15,901 bases of DNA from JAFALX01 sp050734185 (GTDB lineage Bacteria; Chloroflexota; Dormibacteria; Aeolococcales; Aeolococcaceae): positions 1-15,901 of the forward strand of contig JBOHUE010000075.1 in NCBI GenBank assembly GCA_050734185.1. Reading direction: 5' to 3'. Positions 7,072 through 12,430 of this stretch are shown one piece after another. Below the pieces are notes generated by a model. That model was given only the letters and a program-made list of their open reading frames with translations. It made no database searches and had not been told where the DNA came from. The translations under genes were made by a program, and so were the position numbers. Position 1 is the first letter of the stretch, and each line of letters starts with the position of its first letter.

Positions 7072-7115
7072 GCACGTGACGCAGATGCACCACCTCCGGG
7101 GTCGCCGCACGTGAC
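7072..7115. repeat. Two copies of GCACGTGAC upstream of G1 peptidase gene
   Basis: The 9-mer GCACGTGAC occurs at 7072-7080 and again at 7107-7115 in the same orientation, 35 bases apart, each with a CACGTG palindromic core. Both lie in the 122-base gap between proline dehydrogenase and the peptidase start. They may be regulator sites for the peptidase; a GATACT-like -10 is present nearer the gene (about 7050-7055, minus strand) but no clear -35. Confidence 0.4.
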
Positions 7116-7122
7116 CGCGGCG
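7103..7122 (-). terminator. Short GC hairpin immediately after proline dehydrogenase stop
   Basis: A 6-bp all-GC inverted repeat (7103-7108 with 7117-7122, 8-base loop) abuts the stop codon of the minus-strand proline dehydrogenase gene. No U-tract follows, so terminator function is weakly supported; it shares bases with the second CACGTG box. Confidence 0.3.
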
Positions 7123-8064
7123 TCAGTTTCGGTTGAAGACGGCGCGGAGCACCAGCGTGAGGTTGGCTGGGCGCTCAGCCATGCGCCGCATCAGGTAGCC
7201 GTACCACTGCGTGCCGAATGGCACGTAGACACGGACGCGCTCGCCGCCTGCGGCCAGCCGCCGCTGCTCATCCGGCCGGATGCCGTAGAGCATCTGGAAC
7301 TCGTGCCCGTTCCCGTTGGAGGGCGGTGTCAGCACACTCTGCGCAGCCGCGACGAGCAGCGGGTCGTGCGTAGCGACCATCGGGTACGCGCCACCACGGA
7401 CCAGCACCTCGAGGCAACGGAGGTACGCGGACCGCACCTCATTACGTTCTTGCCACGCGACAGACGCCGGCTCCTGGTACGCACCCTTGCACAGGCGCAC
7501 GCGCGATCCCGGATGGGCCAGCGCGCGGCAGTCGTCGAGCGAGCGGTGCAGCGACGCCTGCATCACCGCGCCGGTTGACGGGAAGTCGGCTCGCAGACGC
7601 TGCACGATGCGCAGCGTCGAGTCGGTCGTGGCGTGGTCCTCCATGTCGATCGTGACCATGGTTCCGTGCGCCCGAGCGCTCTCGCATACGGCGGCCGCGT
7701 GGTCGAACGCCACCGACTCGTCGAGCGCCTGTCCCAGCGCCGAGAGCTTGAACGACACCTCGGCCACGTCGCCGAGGCCGGCGCGGGCGATGCCCTCGAT
7801 TAGCACGAGGTAGGCGCTCACGGCTGCGCGGGCCGACTCCGCGTCATGGGTGTCCTCGCCGAGGTGCACGAGCGTGCTGCACAACCCGCGCGCTCGCAGC
7901 GCCCCCGCCGCGGTGAGGCAGCTCTGCACGTCCTCGCCGGGGACGAAGCGCCGAACCAGGTCGCGGGTCAGCGGGGCGCGTGTGATGGCAGTCTTGATCC
8001 CCGCCCTGCGTGACGCCCACAGGATCACGTGCCGGAGCGCCGATGCGGGATCCAGACCGCCCAT
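7123..8064 (-). CDS. Proline dehydrogenase (FAD-dependent, monofunctional)
   Basis: A 313-residue PRODH-family TIM-barrel flavoenzyme that oxidises L-proline to 1-pyrroline-5-carboxylate, passing electrons to quinones at the membrane. Motifs seen: EVSFKLSALG (102-111), TIDMEDHATTDST (138-150), MQASLHRS (168-175), RLCKGAYQEP (190-199), VATHD (230-234), FQMLYGIR (256-263) and the C-terminal helix WYGYLMRRMAERP (287-299) whose Arg293-Arg294 pair matches the proline carboxylate-binding arginines of PutA. Length fits the short Gram-positive/actinobacterial PutB form rather than bifunctional PutA. ATG 8064 was chosen because a TACGGT -10 box lies 7 bases upstream, as for a leaderless mRNA; GTG 8073 would add three residues. 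No pyrroline-5-carboxylate dehydrogenase adjoins it; the ALDH at 3780-5285 does not look like one. Confidence 0.93.
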   Translation of the reverse strand: MGGLDPASALRHVILWASRRAGIKTAITRAPLTRDLVRRFVPGEDVQSCLTAAGALRARGLCSTLVHLGEDTHDAESARAAVSAYLVLIEGIARAGLGDVAEVSFKLSALGQALDESVAFDHAAAVCESARAHGTMVTIDMEDHATTDSTLRIVQRLRADFPSTGAVMQASLHRSLDDCRALAHPGSRVRLCKGAYQEPASVAWQERNEVRSAYLRCLEVLVRGGAYPMVATHDPLLVAAAQSVLTPPSNGNGHEFQMLYGIRPDEQRRLAAGGERVRVYVPFGTQWYGYLMRRMAERPANLTLVLRAVFNRN

Positions 8065-8071
8065 CCACCTC

Positions 8072-8077
8072 ACCGTA
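8072..8077 (-). promoter_or_regulatory. -10 box of proline dehydrogenase (leaderless)
   Basis: On the minus strand TACGGT ends 7 bases before ATG 8064, the spacing expected if transcription starts at or next to the A of the start codon. No convincing -35 box was found. Confidence 0.45.
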
Positions 8078-8104
8078 CGCGACGCTGGACCTCCCGGCGC
8101 ACGC

Positions 8105-8110
8105 TAGGCT
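8105..8110 (+). promoter_or_regulatory. -10 box of MFS transporter gene (leaderless)
   Basis: TAGGCT ends 6 bases before GTG 8117, matching TAnnnT leaderless promoters. There is no ribosome-binding site in the gap. It faces the proline dehydrogenase -10 box 27 bases away, so the two promoters are back to back and may interfere. Confidence 0.55.
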
Positions 8111-8116
8111 GAGATC

Positions 8117-9400
8117 GTGGCCAGGCCGTGGATGTCCCGAGACCGGCTGCCGCCGGCTCTCCGGGTTCGTCCGTTTCGCTGGTACTGGGCGGCGCAGTGG
8201 CCGACCCTGCTGGGAACCTGGATGCAGGTTGTGGCGCTGGGTTACCTCGTCTACGCGCGCACCGGCAGCACGACCGCGGTCGCCGTCGTCGCAGCCGCAG
8301 ACGGCCTGCCGGCCGTGGTGCTCTCGCTGGCGGGAGGGGTGCTCGCCGACCGCTTCCCACGCCGGCGCATTCTGCTGATCACGCAGTCGGTCCTGGGTCT
8401 GAGCGCGGGCGCACTCGCCCTGCTGGCTGCGACGGGCAACGCGACGTTCACCTCGATCATCGTGGTGGCCGTCGTGTTCGGCGCCACCGATGCCGTCGAC
8501 CTCCCGACGCGTCAGGCGCTCGTCGCCGACCTGGTGGAGCGCGATCTCGTCGTCAACGCGGTGGCGCTGGGCTCGGCGGCGATGAGCGCCACGCGCATCG
8601 TCGGTCCGTCGGTCGCCGGGCTCCTCATCGGCATCGCCGGACCGGCGGCGTGCTTCGGGACGCTCTCGCTTGCGTATCTGGCGCCGATCGCGGTGCTGCT
8701 CACCGTGATCCCGGAGGTGCATCCTCCGGAGCGCGAGACGACCAGCCGCGCCTGGCACGATCTCCTCGAGGGGATGCGTCAGGTGAAGGTCGACGCTCTG
8801 GTGCGCGGCGTGGCCGTCGGATGCGCGGCGCTCGCGTTCTTCGGCGTCGCATACATGCCGTTCCTGCCGGTGCTGGCCAAAAGTCAGCTGCACGGCGGTC
8901 CGCAGGTGCTCGGGCTCATGTACAGCATCGGCGGCATCGGCGGGCTCGCCGGCGGCGTGATCATCGCCACCCTCGGCCGCGGCGCGGGCCGCCTGCAGCT
9001 CCTCGTCGTCGGCGCCGTGGTGTATGCGGCGAGCCTCTTCATCGTGGCTCACTCGCAGCTGCTTGCGCTCACCCTCGTGGCACTCGTGGGCATCAGCTTC
9101 GCCTTCGTTGCCATCAACACGTCGATGACCACGCTGCTGCAAACGGACACCGACCCACGCATGCGCGGCCGGCTGCTCGGTATCTACGCGACGATCTTCG
9201 CGGGGCTGCAACCGCTCGGCACGATGACCTACGGATTCATCGGTCCGTCGGTCGGGCTGTTCAACGCGATCGGAGTCGGCGCGCTCATCGTCGGGGCGAC
9301 AACGCTGCTCGTGGCCGCGTCCCCGGGGTTCCGGCGGCGCGTCCGCGCGGGATCGTCTGCAGCCGTCGCGGAATCACCGGAGCCGGCCGGAGCCGTGTAG
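8117..9400 (+). CDS. MFS transporter, EntS/MFS_3-type exporter
   Basis: A 427-residue major facilitator superfamily permease with about 10-12 membrane segments. Family marks are FRWYWAAQWPTLLGTWMQ (20-37) in TM1, GGVLADRFPRRR (73-84), the MFS loop 2-3 motif, DAVDLPTRQALVADLV (124-139) typical of the EntS/MFS_3 group, and a second-half repeat of the loop motif around TDTDPRMRGRLLG (345-357). Members export small molecules such as siderophores or drugs by proton antiport; the substrate here is unknown. The start is GTG 8117 because a TAGGCT -10 box lies 6 bases upstream. The Ala/Glu/Pro tail is cytoplasmic. It is divergent from proline dehydrogenase; the foldase lipoprotein gene follows after 27 bases, with its own -10 box. 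Confidence 0.9.
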   Translation: MARPWMSRDRLPPALRVRPFRWYWAAQWPTLLGTWMQVVALGYLVYARTGSTTAVAVVAAADGLPAVVLSLAGGVLADRFPRRRILLITQSVLGLSAGALALLAATGNATFTSIIVVAVVFGATDAVDLPTRQALVADLVERDLVVNAVALGSAAMSATRIVGPSVAGLLIGIAGPAACFGTLSLAYLAPIAVLLTVIPEVHPPERETTSRAWHDLLEGMRQVKVDALVRGVAVGCAALAFFGVAYMPFLPVLAKSQLHGGPQVLGLMYSIGGIGGLAGGVIIATLGRGAGRLQLLVVGAVVYAASLFIVAHSQLLALTLVALVGISFAFVAINTSMTTLLQTDTDPRMRGRLLGIYATIFAGLQPLGTMTYGFIGPSVGLFNAIGVGALIVGATTLLVAASPGFRRRVRAGSSAAVAESPEPAGAV

Positions 9401-9414
9401 AAAGCGCTGCCCGA

Positions 9415-9420
9415 TACACT
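9415..9420 (+). promoter_or_regulatory. -10 box of foldase lipoprotein gene (leaderless)
   Basis: TACACT, extended by GA upstream, ends 7 bases before GTG 9428. It starts 15 bases after the MFS stop codon, so the foldase gene can be transcribed by itself as a leaderless mRNA and need not depend on read-through. Confidence 0.55.
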
Positions 9421-9427
9421 CGCGCCG

Positions 9428-10357
9428 GTGCCCTCTTGGAACTGGCGGTGGTGGCCCATTCCCGTCTGCGCCGCCCTTCTGGCGGCATGCGGCGGCGGCT
9501 CCAGCGCAACCCCGAACCCGAACACCGCGGTCGCCCGCGTGGGCGCCACGGTCATCACCCAGGGGGCGTTCGACGTCCGGCTGAAGAGCACGACCGTGGC
9601 GATCCAGCAGGCCGGCGGCCCGAGCGGCGATCCCACGATGGACTCGGGCATTCGATCCACGGTGCTGCGCAGCCTCATCCTCGACGCGGTCATGGCGCAG
9701 GAGGCCGCCGCGCACGGAGTCGCCGCGAGCGACAAGGAAGTGCAGGACGAGGTCAACAAGGACGCGCGGCAGGTCGGCGGCATGAGTCAGTTGCAGACAC
9801 AGTTGGCATCAGCGGGCGGATCGCTCGCCCAGCTCGAGGACGAGATACGCTCGCAGCTGAACGAGCAGCGCCTCGAGGATGTGTTCGCCGCGCAGCGCGC
9901 GGCGATGGTGGAGCAGACGCTGGCCGGCGGAGCGGACTTCGCGCAGACGGCGACGCAGGAGTCCGATGACACCGGCACGGCATCCAACGGCGGGGACCTG
10001 GGGGCGATGTCGACTGCAGACCTGAGCGGCGACGACGCAGCGTTCGCTGCCGCCGTGCGCGCACTCGCCGTGGGCGCGTACACGACCACGCCGGTGCACG
10101 ATGCCGGTGGCTACGACATCGTCGAGCTGTACGCCGTGACGCCGGACAGCTGGAGCGTGCGTCACATCCTCGTCTCTGCGCCGGTGCCGTACACCGTTCA
10201 GGACCGACCCTCGTGGTTCGCTGCGTCGCTGTTCACGGCTGTGGCCCAGGACTGCCGGGCGGGCGAGGTGCACGTCTACATGAAGAACGCGGGGCAGGAT
10301 CCGTGCTCGGGCGCGCCGGATCTGTCGGCCTCACCGTCTCCGTCGCCGGGCGGGTGA
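9428..10357 (+). CDS. SurA/PrsA-like peptidyl-prolyl isomerase lipoprotein
   Basis: A 309-residue exported lipoprotein. A Trp-rich N-terminus (VPSWNWRWWP) and short hydrophobic core end in the lipobox LAAC with the lipidated Cys21, then a Gly/Ser linker. Residues about 34-150 resemble the helical SurA/PrsA N-terminal chaperone region (VARVGATVITQGAFDVRL, then Glu/Gln-rich helices). A parvulin-like core follows: GGADFAQTATQESDD (167-181), NGGDLGAMS (187-195), AFAAAVRALAVGAYTTTPV (205-223) and GGYDIVELY (227-235). The strand that normally opens a parvulin domain, VRHILV, is found instead at 244-249, after the core; a C-terminal part with Cys276 and Cys293 and a Ser/Pro tail ends the protein. 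It probably helps secreted proteins fold outside the membrane; isomerase activity is uncertain. The RNA phosphodiesterase gene overlaps its stop (GTGA). Confidence 0.85.
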   Translation: MPSWNWRWWPIPVCAALLAACGGGSSATPNPNTAVARVGATVITQGAFDVRLKSTTVAIQQAGGPSGDPTMDSGIRSTVLRSLILDAVMAQEAAAHGVAASDKEVQDEVNKDARQVGGMSQLQTQLASAGGSLAQLEDEIRSQLNEQRLEDVFAAQRAAMVEQTLAGGADFAQTATQESDDTGTASNGGDLGAMSTADLSGDDAAFAAAVRALAVGAYTTTPVHDAGGYDIVELYAVTPDSWSVRHILVSAPVPYTVQDRPSWFAASLFTAVAQDCRAGEVHVYMKNAGQDPCSGAPDLSASPSPSPGG

Positions 10358-10923
10358 GGTGCTTCCTCGCGCTGCCACTGCGCCCGCCGGCGCTGGCGGT
10401 GGCGCAACGCGCTCTCGAACGTCTGCGCGCGGAGGTTGACGCGGTTCGCTGGGCGCGGCCGGAAACGCTGCACATCACGCTCCATTTCTTCGGCGTGATC
10501 GACGACTCTGCGCTCGCGCGGGCGCTCACCGCCACCAGGCCGGCGCTCGAGTCTGCACGGGCGTTCGACATCAGCGTCGACGAGCTCGGGGCGTTTCCAG
10601 AACGCGGCACGCCTCGGGTGCTCTGGCTCGGCAGCAGCGCGGACAACACCCTGCTGCTCGCACTCGCCGCAGACATTCGCTCGCGCCTTCGGGGCGCCGG
10701 CTTCGCCGTGGAAGAGCGCCCCTTCCGCACACACGCAACGCTGGGCCGTCCGCGCGACCCGTGGCCACCAGAGGCGCGCGTTGCGTGGGACGCCGTTCAG
10801 ACACAGGGTGTCAAGCGGTCGGAGTTCTTAGCCGATCGCGCCGTGCTCTATGAGTCTGTGACCGGACCCGGTCCTGCTCAGTATGTGGAGCGCGCGGTAC
10901 TGCCGCTCGGCGGCGCCAGCTAG
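10354..10923 (+). CDS. thpR: RNA 2',3'-cyclic phosphodiesterase (ThpR/LigT family)
   Basis: A 189-residue 2H-phosphoesterase. The two HxTx catalytic motifs are HITLHFFG (40-47, His40/Thr42) and HATLGRPR (127-134, His127/Thr129), at the normal 85-90 residue spacing. The N-terminus VRCFLALPL matches the opening beta strand (RxFxAxxL) of the family, which fixes the start at GTG 10354 in a GTGA overlap with the lipoprotein stop; longer in-frame readings are shadows. The enzyme opens 2',3'-cyclic phosphate ends of RNA to 2'-phosphomonoesters; the physiological substrate is unclear in bacteria. Other family features seen are FDISVDELGAFP (71-82) and RVLWLG (88-93). It ends 34 bases from the convergent esterase gene. 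Confidence 0.93.
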   Translation: MRCFLALPLRPPALAVAQRALERLRAEVDAVRWARPETLHITLHFFGVIDDSALARALTATRPALESARAFDISVDELGAFPERGTPRVLWLGSSADNTLLLALAADIRSRLRGAGFAVEERPFRTHATLGRPRDPWPPEARVAWDAVQTQGVKRSEFLADRAVLYESVTGPGPAQYVERAVLPLGGAS

Positions 10924-10957
10924 CGCGGCGGAAGGTCAGGCGCCCTGTGCGGGCTCC

Positions 10958-11860
10958 TCAGCGGTGATGCGCGCTCAGAAACGTCCAGACCGCCTGGGTC
11001 GCGTCGATGGATCCGTCGGCCCCGTCGAGCTGTGGTGCGTACCAGTTGTGCGTGCCACCGTTCACCGTCTCCAGCTGCACGGCGGTGACCCCGCTGCACC
11101 CGGTCCACTCCATGACGTCGACGTCGCCCTGCTTGTGCGGCGGCGGCGCGTTGTTGCAGCCGTCGAGCGTCGCCCACCGCTGCAGGATGCTTGGCGTCGA
11201 CGCCGTAGGTTTGGCGCTTCCCTGCGAAACGCCACCGTCGTACAGGAGCTCGAGGTCGAGCGTGCCATGGATCTCCATCACCGAGACCGGGTTCTGCGGG
11301 TGGCACGTGTCCAGATTCATCGTGCCGGCCACCGGCGCGATCGCCGCGATCCGGTCGGACAGCCGGCACCCGAGCGTGTATGCCATCGCGGCCCCGGCCG
11401 AGAAACCGGTGGCGTAGACGCGTGACGCGTCGATTCTGCCCGCTGCCGAGATTCGCGTGATGAGCGCGCTGAGGAAGTCGACCTCGTTGTCGGTGGTGAC
11501 GTTGGGCCGGCCGCAACAGTTTCCAGCGTTCCACGTCTGGCCGTGGCCGTTGGGGTAGACGACGATGAAGCCGTCCGCCTGGGCGAGGCTGTCGAACCCG
11601 GACCGCTGCTCCATGGTGTCGCCGTACTCCTGACCGCCGTGCAGCGCGAGCAGCAGAGGCACCGGTTTCGAGGGCAGACCCGGCGGCGTGTAGAGAATGT
11701 AATTGCGCGGGATGCCGTCCACGGTCATCGTCCCCGTGGTGTGCGCGTCCGGGCCCAACGAGTGGGTGCTCGACTCGCCGCACGCTGCCGCGAGCACGAC
11801 GATCAGCAGGGTGACGAGGCCCGCTGCACCGCGACGTTGAATACCGGATCCCTTCCCCAC
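10958..11860 (-). CDS. PHB depolymerase-family esterase lipoprotein (LpqC-like)
   Basis: A 300-residue surface lipoprotein of the alpha/beta-hydrolase esterase group that includes poly(3-hydroxybutyrate) depolymerases, feruloyl esterases and mycobacterial LpqC. The signal peptide ends in lipobox LAAAC (Cys27). The order of motifs is YILYTPPG (54-61), LALHGG (71-76, oxyanion hole), VVYPNGHGQTWNAGNCCG (100-117, the NCCG signature of the group), RVYATGFSAGAAMA (147-160, nucleophile Ser154), EIHGTLD (196-202, probable acid Asp202) and NGGTHNW (267-273, His271). Six of its cysteines lie in the mature part beyond the NCC pair, so disulfides are likely. The start is GTG 11860, five bases after a GGAGGG ribosome-binding site. 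Substrate (polyester, feruloylated or acetylated polysaccharide) is not decidable. It lies downstream of the GNAT gene, 88 bases away. Confidence 0.88.
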   Translation of the reverse strand: MGKGSGIQRRGAAGLVTLLIVVLAAACGESSTHSLGPDAHTTGTMTVDGIPRNYILYTPPGLPSKPVPLLLALHGGQEYGDTMEQRSGFDSLAQADGFIVVYPNGHGQTWNAGNCCGRPNVTTDNEVDFLSALITRISAAGRIDASRVYATGFSAGAAMAYTLGCRLSDRIAAIAPVAGTMNLDTCHPQNPVSVMEIHGTLDLELLYDGGVSQGSAKPTASTPSILQRWATLDGCNNAPPPHKQGDVDVMEWTGCSGVTAVQLETVNGGTHNWYAPQLDGADGSIDATQAVWTFLSAHHR

Positions 11861-11874
11861 GCCATCCCTCCATC

Positions 11875-11898
11875 CGCGAAGCCGGTGTGGCCTTCGCG
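11875..11898 (-). terminator. Imperfect hairpin between GNAT and esterase genes
   Basis: A 7-bp inverted repeat (11875-11881 with 11892-11898) extended by two further pairs past a bulge lies in the 88-base gap between the minus-strand acetyltransferase and esterase genes. No U-tract follows. It could be a weak terminator, an operator or a mRNA-processing hairpin. Confidence 0.3.
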
Positions 11899-11948
11899 CG
11901 TCCGCCCACCGAAATGCCGCGGAAGGAGATGGTACGCCTGCCGCCTCG

Positions 11949-12374
11949 CTACGTCAGAACCATCGTCATGCAGACGCTGAACGGGTTGCTCGTGTACTCG
12001 CCGAACGGCTCGCAGACGGTGAAGCCGGCCCGCGCGTAGAGCGCCTGCGCGGCCGCGAACAGCTCGCCCGTCCCTGTCTCCAGGCTCAGCCGCGAATAGC
12101 CGCGGCCGCACGCCGCGCCGACGATGTGCGCCAGCATCGCCCCGCCGACACCGGCGCGCCGCGCGGCCTCGGCGGTGTGCATCGATTTGATCTCGCCGCC
12201 GTCAGTTGCAAGGGCCTTCAACGCGCCAATCCCGAGCACGCGCCCCTCTCCGTCGCGCGCGCTGAAGAACGTGACGCCCGGTTGCACGAGACCGGCGACG
12301 TCCAGCGCGTGCACGTGCTCGCGCGGAGAGCTCGCGAATGCGAAAGCGCGGTGGCGGTCGAGCAGCTCGCGCAC
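11949..12374 (-). CDS. GNAT family N-acetyltransferase (YsnE-like), start uncertain
   Basis: At least 141 residues with the GNAT fold: VTFFSARDGEGRVLGIGALKAL (34-55, strands 2-3), GEIKSMHTAEAARRAGVGGAM (60-80, including the acetyl-CoA pyrophosphate loop RRAGVG), RLSLETGTGELFAAAQALYARAGF (95-118) and a C-terminal FSVCMTMVL strand. The EIKSM and SLETG patterns are those of the small YsnE/PhnO-like bacterial acetyltransferases. The substrate is unknown. GTG 12374 is the only ordinary start codon, but the family's first strand and helix would be encoded upstream in the same open frame (LRIDVDDPRLPDVRELLDRH, 12351-12410), just after a GGGGAG ribosome-binding site at 12413-12418. The true start may therefore be a CTG (12408-12410) or ATC. 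It is 20-60 bases after the aceE stop in the same direction and is probably co-transcribed. Confidence 0.85.
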   Translation of the reverse strand: MRELLDRHRAFAFASSPREHVHALDVAGLVQPGVTFFSARDGEGRVLGIGALKALATDGGEIKSMHTAEAARRAGVGGAMLAHIVGAACGRGYSRLSLETGTGELFAAAQALYARAGFTVCEPFGEYTSNPFSVCMTMVLT

Positions 12375-12430
12375 GTCGGGCAGACGCGGATCGTCGACGT
12401 CGATGCGCAGGTCTCCCCGCGTGCCGTGAC

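Noticed and set aside
7844..9211. 455-codon minus-strand open frame across proline dehydrogenase and MFS genes
   Set aside because: It has His/Arg/Glu-rich shadow composition and conflicts with two well-supported genes on the correct frames.
10924..10957. Terminator between convergent thpR and esterase genes
   Set aside because: The 34-base gap has only a short GGCGCC palindrome, no stem of useful length and no T-tract.
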